Source: an uncultured Rhodospirillales bacterium
GTDB taxonomy: Bacteria; Pseudomonadota; Alphaproteobacteria; Acetobacterales; Acetobacteraceae
Assembly (NCBI GenBank): GCA_945957135.1
Contig: CAMFLK010000010.1
Coordinates: 1-35,373, forward strand
Direction of reading: 5' to 3'
DNA length: 35,373 bases
Shown: piece after piece, positions 1 through 8,026 of the stretch
How the letters are laid out: every line of letters starts with the position of its first letter
How positions within the stretch are numbered: position 1 is the stretch's first letter
Notes under the pieces: generated by a model
Seen by the model: the letters and a program-made list of their open reading frames with translations, nothing else
Databases searched by the model: none
Told to the model about the DNA's origin: nothing
Position numbers and translations under genes: made by a program

Positions 1-318
1 GACCAACACAACAAACGCAATCCTCATCATGCACACGATGTGTGCATCACGAAGGAGAAAATCCGGCCACGCCGCCGGCGCCTTGGCCTGGAAGGGCCGC
101 GAATACTTGCCGATATCGTGCAACGCGATCAGCGCGAGAAGACTCGGCCGCATCGCCGGATCCCGCCACCCCACCGGCGGCCGGCATACGCCCCCCTCCA
201 GCAACGCCCCGGCCACCGCGGCGACATCGAGCCCATGCCAGGCATTGGGGTGCCATTGCACCCCTGCCCCGGCACCGGGCTGCGCCTTGCCCCAGAACAG
301 ACGGAAACGATCGGTCAT
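1..318 (-). CDS. cas3: Cas3 N-terminus, type I-E (HD nuclease domain), partial and possibly disrupted
   Basis: Cas3 is the nuclease-helicase that degrades DNA marked by Cascade in type I CRISPR. This frame is open from an ATG at 318 to the window edge (106 codons). It shows the type I-E Cas3 N-terminus: RLFWGKA near residue 6, WHPNAWHGLDVAAVA (22-36) and the HD-domain metal site LIALHDIGKYSRPFQAKAP (63-81), in the family's order and spacing. After WPDF (84-87) the residues, ending RIAFVVLV, no longer resemble Cas3, and GC drops sharply over about the last 55 bases. A deletion or an inserted element may begin there, or the family may simply be divergent. An in-frame GTG at 330 is an alternative start; no strong ribosome site is visible. 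The gene reads away from the array, so any cas operon would lie left of the window. Confidence 0.82.
   Translation of the reverse strand, partial: MTDRFRLFWGKAQPGAGAGVQWHPNAWHGLDVAAVAGALLEGGVCRPPVGWRDPAMRPSLLALIALHDIGKYSRPFQAKAPAAWPDFLLRDAHIVCMMRIAFVVLV
29..47. repeat. Perfect 19-bp palindrome in the low-GC edge segment
   Basis: ATGCACAC and GTGTGCAT form perfect 8-base arms around a GAT centre. It sits in the low-GC stretch where the cas3 reading frame stops looking like Cas3. It could be a repressor operator or part of a mobile-element end; nothing here decides between them. Confidence 0.4.
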
Positions 319-356
319 GGCGATGGGCACCTGGCTGGAAGGGGAAGGTAGCAAGT

Positions 357-395
357 GGTTCTTTTTTGAAAAAAAGAACCAAAAAACTTTTTCAC
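357..395. repeat. A/T-rich inverted repeat followed by an A/T tract
   Basis: Arms GGTTCTTTTTT and AAAAAAGAACC pair around a two-base centre at 357-380, followed by AAAAAACTTTTT at 381-392. I recall similar elements as frequent intergenic repeats in Acetobacteraceae (memory, not a search). It lies between cas3 and the small gene at 542-943. It could end leftward transcription from that gene, although the U-tract is better placed for rightward reading. Confidence 0.55.
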
Positions 396-541
396 TTTGG
401 CTGCGCCGTGGCTTGTTCTTCCAAACTCCCCGGTTTCGTCTTGTCCACGCGCCATCGCCCCGGGAATGACCCAGGGTAAAAAAATTCGGGATAGCCGGTT
501 CGGGTTGAGGAAAAGGCGCGAAACGCGGGCGGGCCGGGGCG

Positions 542-943
542 TCATCCCGACCACTCGTCCGCGCGCGGCACGGTGACCCCCCGCCGCTTGCCGCTTGGCC
601 CGATCCGCCTGGGAATGACCGACCAGTTGACCGGCCGGAGGCGGATGATGATCCGCCGCCTTGCCTCCGGCTCGGCCGGCCCCCGGCGGCGGGGAGAGGC
701 GGCGCGGGCGCGGTGCGTCCGCACGCGCGGCTTGCGAACACGGGCGGGCGCCTCCTCCTCCACCTCCGGCACCAGGGTGCCGGCGCGCCACTGGGCGAGC
801 AGCTCGTCGAACGCCCGCATGGTCTCCATCAGGAAATTCGCCTCGGCCTTTTCCTTCCGGCCAAGGAACAACCGCCCCCACACCCCACCCAGCAAGGCAG
901 AGAGCATCTGCACGATCTGGGTGAAGGGGCTGGGCGGATGCAT
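542..943 (-). CDS. Small basic hypothetical protein
   Basis: This 133-residue protein matches no function I recognise. The first 55 residues look folded: a hydrophobic, possibly amphipathic helix (FTQIVQMLSALLGGVWGRLF), then a charged helix (NFLMETMRAFDELLAQWRAG). The rest is very rich in Arg, Pro and Ala, ending RRIIIRLRPVNWSVIPRRIG, which suggests a disordered or nucleic-acid-binding tail. The start is supported by AGGAG six bases before the ATG. An A/T-rich leader lies upstream, between the gene and the old end of the CRISPR array. Short Arg/Pro-rich proteins of this shape are common in Acetobacteraceae (recollection). Its position next to cas3 is not evidence of a CRISPR role. Confidence 0.6.
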   Translation of the reverse strand: MHPPSPFTQIVQMLSALLGGVWGRLFLGRKEKAEANFLMETMRAFDELLAQWRAGTLVPEVEEEAPARVRKPRVRTHRARAASPRRRGPAEPEARRRIIIRLRPVNWSVIPRRIGPSGKRRGVTVPRADEWSG

Positions 944-1119
944 CGGAGGTCTCCTGCGAATGTTGATGCCAACTACCCAACAAGATACTCATTCACATCA
1001 CCGTTGCAATGGGAAAATTCAGTTTTATTGTGACATATTGTATCTAGCGAGCGTTTTTTGTGATCGCTTCCGCCCTGCGGGGTATCCGACGGAACCCGCA
1101 ATACGATTTGCGGCACCGG
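944..1119 (-). promoter_or_regulatory. A/T-rich spacer with a possible promoter for the 542-943 gene
   Basis: This 176-base stretch is much richer in A/T than its surroundings. On the minus strand TTGCAA, 16 bases, then TATCTT makes a fair sigma-70-like promoter (about 983-1010) ahead of the AGGAG site. No gene is visible. Its right end abuts the oldest CRISPR repeat. Confidence 0.4.
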
Positions 1120-1269
1120 CGATTCATCCCCGAGCATGCGGGGAACTCCACGGTACGCTGCTGTGGTCGCGCGTAGAGGACGGGGCATCCCCACGAGTAT
1201 GGGAGCACCCGGTGGGCCCGCAATGGAACATGCCCGGCGGCGGTTCATCCCCGTATGCGCGGGGAACAC
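1120..1269 (-). repeat. Decayed trailer-end repeats of the array
   Basis: The three leftmost units diverge. The unit at 1120-1148 keeps a CCCCG/CGGGG stem but with a changed loop and ending. The unit at 1181-1209 is heavily mutated. The unit at 1241-1269 has one change (GTATGC in the loop). Terminal decay of this kind marks the oldest, leader-distal end. Confidence 0.9.
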
Positions 1270-4076
1270 CGGGGGCGCGTCCCACAAATCGGGGCGCAGC
1301 TCGGTTCATCCCCGCATGCGCGGGGAACACCGCCGATCTCGACGTAAAAGACGGCGCCTATGCGGTTCATCCCCGCATGCGCGGGGAACACCCACGCGCG
1401 CTACGCCCCGTCGAGGGGCTGCCCGGTTCATCCCCGCATGCGCGGGGAACACTTGGCGTATTGCTCGGCACTCTCGCCCTCCGGCGGTTCATCCCCGCAT
1501 GCGCGAGGAACACGTCTCGGGGATCGTCACCGTGCCGGGGCCCACCGGTTCATCCCCGCATGCGCGGGGAACACGCCATCGGGCAATGGCGGCTGGCTCG
1601 CTATCGCGGTTCATCCCCGCATGCGCGGGGAACACGGCATGCACATCACCCCAACCGGGATCATCGTCGGTTCATCCCCGCATGCGCGGGGAACACTAGC
1701 GCCGCAATGGACACTACGAAGCGAACCTCGGTTCATCCCCGCATGCGCGGGGAACACCGGCGACGTCCTATCTGGTGCAGGAGCGCATCCGGTTCATCCC
1801 CGCATGCGCGGGGAACACGTGTGGTCCTGCCGCAGGGAATTGAAGATCAGCGGTTCATCCCCGCATGCGCGGGGAACACCCGCTGCTCAGCACGGGCGAG
1901 CTGCGCGACAGCGGTTCATCCCCGCATGCGCGGGGAACACCGAGATGTCGCGTTCGGGCGGCGGCGCGTCGTCGGTTCATCCCCGCATGCGCGGGGAACA
2001 CATTCGTCTCTAACCGGATGCCGTGTTTTGATCCGGTTCATCCCCGCATGCGCGGGGAACACTCGATTGGGCGGTTTCGGAAATCGAGGTAATACGGTTC
2101 ATCCCCGCATGCGCGGGGAACACATCCGCCAGGCCATGGATGTGATGATGTTCCGCGGTTCATCCCCGCATGCGCGGGGAACACCCTGGCTTCATCCGCA
2201 CGCGCACCGCCGAACTCGGTTCATCCCCGCATGCGCGGGGAACACGCCGGCAGCGACGCGCTGGGCGGCCTGGGCGGCGGTTCATCCCCGCATGCGCGGG
2301 GAACACGTCGATCAGCGCGGCGTTGGCGGTGGCCTGCACGGTTCATCCCCGCATGCGCGGGGAACACACACCAACGGCGACCCGTTTCCGGCCGAGACGC
2401 GGTTCATCCCCGCATGCGCGGGGAACACTGGTCCGCCTACGCCGACTCAAGGGGCTAAGCCGGTTCATCCCCGCATGCGCGGGGAACACTCCGGAATGGT
2501 CGTGTCGTAGTTCGGGATGAGCGGTTCATCCCCGCATGCGCGGGGAACACATTTGATAGGCGTCCCCATCTCGGGGGCGCTCCGGTTCATCCCCGCATGC
2601 GCGGGGAACACCAGGCGAGCTAGCGAGGCAGGCGCCAATAGATCGGTTCATCCCCGCATGCGCGGGGAACACATCGACGATGCCTTGCCGGGGGTGATGG
2701 CCAACGGTTCATCCCCGCATGCGCGGGGAACACATCGACCATCTGATCGGCAACGTGATGCACCGCGGTTCATCCCCGCATGCGCGGGGAACACAGGGGT
2801 GGCAGTGCCAGCGATGCCGCGTGCCCCGGTTCATCCCCGCATGCGCGGGGAACACACGTCACGGCCGCCGCTGATCCAGCGCCAGGTCGGTTCATCCCCG
2901 CATGCGCGGGGAACACCCGTCCCCTGTCACGAAATCCGCTGTATCAGCCGGTTCATCCCCGCATGCGCGGGGAACACAAGATGCCAGGGGCATCTATCTA
3001 GCCATTCATCGGTTCATCCCCGCATGCGCGGGGAACACATAAATCGCATATCAAGCCCATGCCAAAGAGCCGGTTCATCCCCGCATGCGCGGGGAACACG
3101 CGGCCCGGCATTTCGCCTCCAGCGCCTCGCCCGGTTCATCCCCGCATGCGCGGGGAACACTCGGACACAGGCGCCACGGCAGCCTCGCTGGGCGGTTCAT
3201 CCCCGCATGCGCGGGGAACACGAGGCATCGCTGAAAGAGCGTAGCGTCGGCAGCGGTTCATCCCCGCATGCGCGGGGAACACGATTCATTGCGCCAAGGC
3301 AATATGACCGTCGGCGGTTCATCCCCGCATGCGCGGGGAACACGCGGGATGGTAGTCACCAGTCTCGATGCCGTCCGGTTCATCCCCGCATGCGCGGGGA
3401 ACACGTCGGATGTGGGCGTTGTCATTCCGCTGCCTCCGGTTCATCCCCGCATGCGCGGGGAACACGCAAGCGGCGTGGCCACCGACCAGCGTTCGCGCGG
3501 TTCATCCCCGCATGCGCGGGGAACACGTGATTGCGGGGATAGGTGATTTCGATCTGGGCCGGTTCATCCCCGCATGCGCGGGGAACACGCGTAGGGCGGG
3601 GTGGATGGTGATCCAGCCCTCGGTTCATCCCCGCATGCGCGGGGAACACCCCCCACCGCCCCGGAAATTCGACGGCTCGTCCGGTTCATCCCCGCATGCG
3701 CGGGGAACACGTGCTCTCCAGCGACCCGCGGGCGCTGGACATCGGTTCATCCCCGCATGCGCGGGGAACACTACTGGCGTTTCTTCAAACGTGGAACTGG
3801 CGGCGGTTCATCCCCGCATGCGCGGGGAACACTGGCAGGCCACCTCGTGTGGGAAGAGATGTTCCGGTTCATCCCCGCATGCGCGGGGAACACCGATTGC
3901 AAATATTGGTTTGACGAATACTATCCGGTTCATCCCCGCATGCGCGGGGAACACTTCGCGTCCAGCGAATGGGAGGCTTCAAGCCCCGGTTCATCCCCGC
4001 ATGCGCGGGGAACACGGTCGCGGAGGTGCCGGAACCATATCGCCAGCCGGTTCATCCCCGCATGCGCGGGGAACAC

Positions 4077-4108
4077 CGTTTTCTCTTAACATGACTGGGT
4101 TCTGTCGG
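4077..4108 (-). other. Spacer encoding a microvirus major-capsid motif
   Basis: The plus strand reads FSLNMTGFCR in one frame. This matches the gokushovirus VP1 stretch before LATP, usually like F-N-L-N-M-T-A-F-A-R. It pairs with the spacer at 6213-6244: 27 of 32 bases identical, and all five differences are at third codon positions. Confidence 0.75.
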
Positions 4109-4747
4109 CGGTTCATCCCCGCATGCGCGGGGAACACCGGCATGGCCTTGTTGACGGCGGCGGCGCAGGCGGTTCATCCCCGCATGCGCGGGGAACACCC
4201 CAACGGCCGCTGGTATCTGCCACTGACGTTCGGTTCATCCCCGCATGCGCGGGGAACACGCGCAGTGCATCTGAGCGTCCGCTGAGAGACGCGGTTCATC
4301 CCCGCATGCGCGGGGAACACAATGCCTGGAACGACTACAGCCAGCAGAAGGCCGGTTCATCCCCGCATGCGCGGGGAACACCGCCACGCCCAGAATCGGG
4401 TTGAGGCCCGCGGCGGTTCATCCCCGCATGCGCGGGGAACACCATCGCGCAGACGCCCTCGAGGATGCCGGCGCCGGTTCATCCCCGCATGCGCGGGGAA
4501 CACTTAGTCAATTTCCCTCCCATGTTCTGCCGGCTCGGTTCATCCCCGCATGCGCGGGGAACACCCACAGCAGCAGAACATGATTGCCCGAAACCTCGGT
4601 TCATCCCCGCATGCGCGGGGAACACGGCCGACCGAGCCACTGGCAGCCTGACCACCGCGGTTCATCCCCGCATGCGCGGGGAACACGGCGGCGGGGTGGT
4701 GACGTCTGGGCCAGTCGGCGGTTCATCCCCGCATGCGCGGGGAACAC

Positions 4748-4779
4748 TGAAGGTTTGTATCGATACTCGGCGTAGCGCT
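4748..4779 (-). other. Spacer encoding a microvirus VP1 C-terminal motif
   Basis: The minus strand, the same sense as the crRNA, reads RYAEYRYKPS. This is the C-terminal signature of gokushovirus major capsid proteins (Q-E-R-W/Y-A-E-Y-R-Y-K-P-S), recognised from memory. Confidence 0.78.
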
Positions 4780-4991
4780 CGGTTCATCCCCGCATGCGCG
4801 GGGAACACTCATACTCACGATAATAGTCCGTGCGTTTGGCCGGTTCATCCCCGCATGCGCGGGGAACACTGCGCCCCTGGCTTATCGCCTCGCAGCATGC
4901 TCGGTTCATCCCCGCATGCGCGGGGAACACTTTGATGGTGGCACAGCGTCAACTGACGTGGACGGTTCATCCCCGCATGCGCGGGGAACAC

Positions 4992-5023
4992 CGGCCCCAC
5001 TACCACGTGATCCTTTTTGGTCA
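4992..5023 (-). other. Spacer encoding a microvirus Rep HUH motif
   Basis: The plus strand reads RPHYHVILFGH: two metal-binding histidines around one residue (HYH), then ILFG, as in the VP4 replication initiator of gokushoviruses. It overlaps the target of the spacer at 6579-6610 by 21 bases. Confidence 0.75.
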
Positions 5024-6212
5024 CGGTTCATCCCCGCATGCGCGGGGAACACTTCGCCGCCGTTCAATCTCACGCCTCATAAAATGGTTCATCCCCGCAT
5101 GCGCGGGGAACACCTGGAGCAGATCATGATCACGGTGAACGTGGCCGGTTCATCCCCGCATGCGCGGGGAACACACCGTGGAATTCCTCGCCGCCACCGA
5201 GGCGAGCGGTTCATCCCCGCATGCGCGGGGAACACATGGACACGATCAACCGGGTGAAGCCGTCTCGCGGTTCATCCCCGCATGCGCGGGGAACACTTCG
5301 GCGCGGGTGAGATAGACCGCTATCTCGACGGTTCATCCCCGCATGCGCGGGGAACACGCCTGGATGGCGGCGAAGGCGGTGGCGCTGGCCGGTTCATCCC
5401 CGCATGCGCGGGGAACACGGTCTCGGCGTTGACGCCCATGAGGATCAGCCGCGGTTCATCCCCGCATGCGCGGGGAACACATCATCCCAGGACGCAGCGA
5501 TGGCGGGCGAACCGGTTCATCCCCGCATGCGCGGGGAACACCCGGGCATCCACAGCGGGCGGCCGGTGGAGTCCGGTTCATCCCCGCATGCGCGGGGAAC
5601 ACGACAATGTGCGGGATTGCACGTTGCCGCCGTTCGGTTCATCCCCGCATGCGCGGGGAACACTGCTTGACCCACGCCTCAGCGTTCGTGGTTTCCGGTT
5701 CATCCCCGCATGCGCGGGGAACACTCCTGATGAGCTACTACGGCACCGGCGGTCAGCGGTTCATCCCCGCATGCGCGGGGAACACACGTCCGCTCGCTGG
5801 AAATGCGCATCGCAGCCCGGTTCATCCCCGCATGCGCGGGGAACACTGGTTGCGCAGTTTCGAGAAGAACTGCGCCGCCGGTTCATCCCCGCATGCGCGG
5901 GGAACACTATTGGCGCCTGCCTCGCTAAGCTCCCCTGCCCGGTTCATCCCCGCATGCGCGGGGAACACGGACGCCACGGTGTGAACCCCTCGCAGACCGG
6001 CGGTTCATCCCCGCATGCGCGGGGAACACTCTATCTGGCAATCCCGCTATGCATGCTCGCCCGGTTCATCCCCGCATGCGCGGGGAACACGTGTCTGTCT
6101 GTTGTGTGTTTCTTCGTTGTGTCGGTTCATCCCCGCATGCGCGGGGAACACTGATATGATGCATCTCCTCAATGATAATCGCTCGGTTCATCCCCGCATG
6201 CGCGGGGAACAC

Positions 6213-6244
6213 CTTTTTCGCTGAATATGACCGGGTTCTGTCGG
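6213..6244 (-). other. Second spacer against the same capsid motif
   Basis: It encodes FSLNMTGFCR exactly like the spacer at 4077-4108, with five synonymous changes, and in the same register and orientation. It is the eighth spacer from the leader. Confidence 0.75.
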
Positions 6245-6578
6245 CGGTTCATCCCCGCATGCGCGGGGAACACGCCGACCGGCCACAGGCTGGGCGAGAC
6301 GCCGACGGTTCATCCCCGCATGCGCGGGGAACACAACCTTCTGATCGAAGGCAATCACGTCGCTGACGGTTCATCCCCGCATGCGCGGGGAACACGCCGC
6401 CCAGCATGCCCTGCGCGACGGGAAGTTCGGTTCATCCCCGCATGCGCGGGGAACACGCCTTCAATTCAGTCTGCCGCGCCTCGGTCGCCGGTTCATCCCC
6501 GCATGCGCGGGGAACACATGGCGGGGCCGATTCCGTCACGGTGCAGCACCGGTTCATCCCCGCATGCGCGGGGAACAC

Positions 6579-6610
6579 AAGAGCTGATGCGGCCGCACTA
6601 TCATGTGATC
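6579..6610 (-). other. Second spacer against the Rep HUH motif
   Basis: The plus strand reads ELMRPHYHVI. Its last 21 bases align with the first 21 of the spacer at 4992-5023, with three differences, all at third codon positions. It is the second newest spacer. Confidence 0.75.
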
Positions 6611-6639
6611 CGGTTCATCCCCGCATGCGCGGGGAACAC

Positions 6640-6671
6640 GTGTATTCTCTGTACGATACCAAAACGGCCCA
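6640..6671 (-). other. Newest spacer, possibly a microvirus non-structural gene
   Basis: The plus strand reads VYSLYDTKTAH. This resembles the N-terminus of the small gokushovirus non-structural (VP5-type) protein, typically like V-Y-x-x-Y-D-x-K-A. The match is short and less certain than the capsid and Rep motifs. Confidence 0.5.
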
Positions 6672-6700
6672 CGGTTCATCCCCGCATGCGCGGGGAACAC

Positions 6701-6868
6701 TCTTCCTGGAAGCTATTGATCCACAATCCATATTCACCTGTCAAAGAACCTACCGATAAAATCGGCCTGGCGAACGCCGCTGCGAAGCCTGCCTCGTTCG
6801 GCCGGGTTCAGGCAATGGTTGGGTGCCGGGCGCGATCGGCGCCGGCCCGGCGGGCCAGGTGGGGCGGC
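6701..6868 (-). promoter_or_regulatory. CRISPR leader
   Basis: This 168-base region lies between the newest repeat (ending 6700) and the stop of the enolase-superfamily gene at 6869. The 70 bases next to the repeat are A/T-rich. On the minus strand TTGACA (6744-6739) could be a -35 box; the -10 about 17 bases on is poor. CCGAT/ATCGG arms flank AAA at 6753-6765, and CTTCC/GGAAG arms lie at 6702-6712. The upstream gene is co-directional with no evident terminator, so read-through into the array is possible. Confidence 0.75.
6709..6721 (-). promoter_or_regulatory. IHF-like site next to the first repeat
   Basis: The minus strand reads GATCAATAGCTTC, matching 11 of 13 positions of the IHF consensus WATCAANNNNTTR. 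It begins 8 bases from the leader-repeat junction, close to where IHF bends the leader for type I-E spacer integration. Confidence 0.5.
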
Positions 6869-8026
6869 TCATGCGCGCAGCAGCGCGGCCGGCTCCGGCG
6901 TGTAGCGGGCGAGTTTTTCCGCGTCGATCGCCACCCCCAGCCCCGGCGCGTCCGGGATCGCGAGGCACCCGTCGGCGTCGAGCTGGAACGGCGTGGCCAG
7001 CAGCCCGTCCACATAGGGGCTGCCGCCGATATATTCGACCAGCGGGGCATCCAGCGCCGCGGCGAGCTGGAGGTCGGCGGCGAGGCCCAGCGCGGTGTTC
7101 CAGCCATGGCCGATATATTTCACGCCGTGATCGGCCGCCGTCCAGGCGATGCGCCGCTGCTCGCTGATGCCGCCCACCTTGGTCACGTCGGGCTGCACGA
7201 TGTCGAACGCGCCGCGCACCAGCCAGGGCAGGAAGGCCTGCCGCCGCGTCAGCACCTCGCCGCCGGCGATGGGCACCGGGCTGCGCCGGCGCAGTTCGCA
7301 GAAATCGTCCAGCGCGTCCGGACTCAGCGCCTCCTCGAACCAGCCCACGCGGTAGTCGGCCAGCATTTCCGCCGTGCGGAGCGCCCATTTCAGCCCTTGC
7401 GGCCAGTAGGCGTCGCTGGCCCCGGCATCCACGAACAGCTGCGCCCCCTCGCCCGCCGCCGCGCGCGCCGCGCGCACGATCGCCTCGTCCAGCCCCGGCT
7501 CGTCCGTGCGGCCGAACGGGCCCCAGCCGATCTTGAAGGCGCGGAACCCCTGCGCCCGGTAGGGGGCGATGACGTCCGCCATCGCCTCCGGCCGTTCCAT
7601 CAGCAGCGAGCAGTAGGGCTGCACCCGCCGCCGCCTTATGCCGCCGAGCAGCTGGCCCACGGGCAGGCCGGTGGCCTGGCCGAGAATGTCCCACAGCGCG
7701 ATGTCGATGCCGCTGATCGTGTGCGTCAGGCTGCCGCCGCGGCCCATCCAGAACGTGTTCTGGTGCAGCTTCTCCGTCACCCGCTCCGGCTCCAGCGCGT
7801 TCTCGCCGGCCCAGAGCGGCTCCAGCACCTTCACCGCCGCCTGCACCAGCCGCCCGTCGGTGAACACGCTGCCATAGCCGCTCAGCCCGCATTCGGTGTG
7901 CACGGCGATCAGCGCGTGGATGGAATCCTCGGGCCGGATCTCGGCGGACCAGCCGCCCTTCGGGCTCTCGCCCAGCAGCGGGGCCACGGCGATACGGCGG
8001 ATGCGGGCCGGGGGCAGGCGCGTCAT
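6869..8026 (-). CDS. Enolase-superfamily dehydratase/racemase (mandelate racemase/MLE family)
   Basis: This 385-residue protein is probably a cytoplasmic sugar-acid dehydratase or racemase that abstracts a proton alpha to a carboxylate with Mg2+. Family features are present in order: the capping domain with SGIDIALWDILGQATGLPV, FKIGWG on the second barrel strand, LFVDAGA and WFEEALSPD with acidic metal ligands, GGEVLT as third ligand, QPDVTKVGGI, and the general-base histidine in IGHGWNTALG. The second strand has K-I-G rather than the K-x-K pair of the mandelate racemase subgroup, so the exact chemistry is open. The start at 8026 has GGAGAG four bases upstream and overlaps the regulator's stop codon (ATGA), implying translational coupling. 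Longer upstream reading is antisense-like Arg/Gly-rich sequence and was rejected. Substrate unknown. Confidence 0.88.
   Translation of the reverse strand: MTRLPPARIRRIAVAPLLGESPKGGWSAEIRPEDSIHALIAVHTECGLSGYGSVFTDGRLVQAAVKVLEPLWAGENALEPERVTEKLHQNTFWMGRGGSLTHTISGIDIALWDILGQATGLPVGQLLGGIRRRRVQPYCSLLMERPEAMADVIAPYRAQGFRAFKIGWGPFGRTDEPGLDEAIVRAARAAAGEGAQLFVDAGASDAYWPQGLKWALRTAEMLADYRVGWFEEALSPDALDDFCELRRRSPVPIAGGEVLTRRQAFLPWLVRGAFDIVQPDVTKVGGISEQRRIAWTAADHGVKYIGHGWNTALGLAADLQLAAALDAPLVEYIGGSPYVDGLLATPFQLDADGCLAIPDAPGLGVAIDAEKLARYTPEPAALLRA

Larger units (their letters stand above)
1120..6700 (-). CRISPR. Type I-E CRISPR array, 92 repeats and 91 spacers
   Basis: On the plus strand the 29-base repeat reads CGGTTCATCCCCG, then CATGCG, then CGGGGAACAC. 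Its reverse complement starts GTGTTCCCCGCG and ends GGGGATGAACCG, matching the E. coli type I-E repeat in transcribed orientation, with an ATGAACCG 5' handle and a CCCCGC/GCGGGG hairpin. The period is 61 bases. From the repeat starts I count 88 spacers of 32 bases, two of 33 (after the repeats at about 3501 and 5390) and one of 31 (1210-1240); this sums exactly to the array length. Orientation is supported twice: repeats decay only at the left end, and the repeat polarity matches leftward reading. Internal repeat variants are G to A in the repeat at 1485 and C to T at its first base at 5085. Because 61 is not a multiple of three, translations cycle through three frames, giving spurious proteins. 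Confidence 0.99.

Noticed and set aside
315-992. Minus-strand 225-codon frame overlapping cas3 start and the small gene
   Set aside because: Out-of-frame with the 542-943 gene, which has a good ribosome site and a plausible protein; low-complexity Gly/Arg/Ala content.
3222-3253. Spacer reading EASLKERSVG, sharing EASL with microvirus Rep proteins
   Set aside because: Only four residues match and the following residues disagree with the family's FLTLTY block.
4505-4536. Spacer reading SQFPSHVLPA, faintly like the start of microvirus VP1
   Set aside because: Too few diagnostic residues; several frames are open, so the match is not better than chance.
573-6760. Many plus-strand open frames of up to about 700 codons across the array, with recurring peptides FIPACAGNT, VHPRMRGEH and GSSPHARGT
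   Set aside because: They are translations of the 61-base repeat-spacer unit cycling through three frames. The repeat contains no plus-strand stops, so long frames arise by chance. Not proteins.
1-6868. cas1, cas2 or Cascade genes within the window
   Set aside because: No frame on either strand shows their motifs; only the cas3 start is present.
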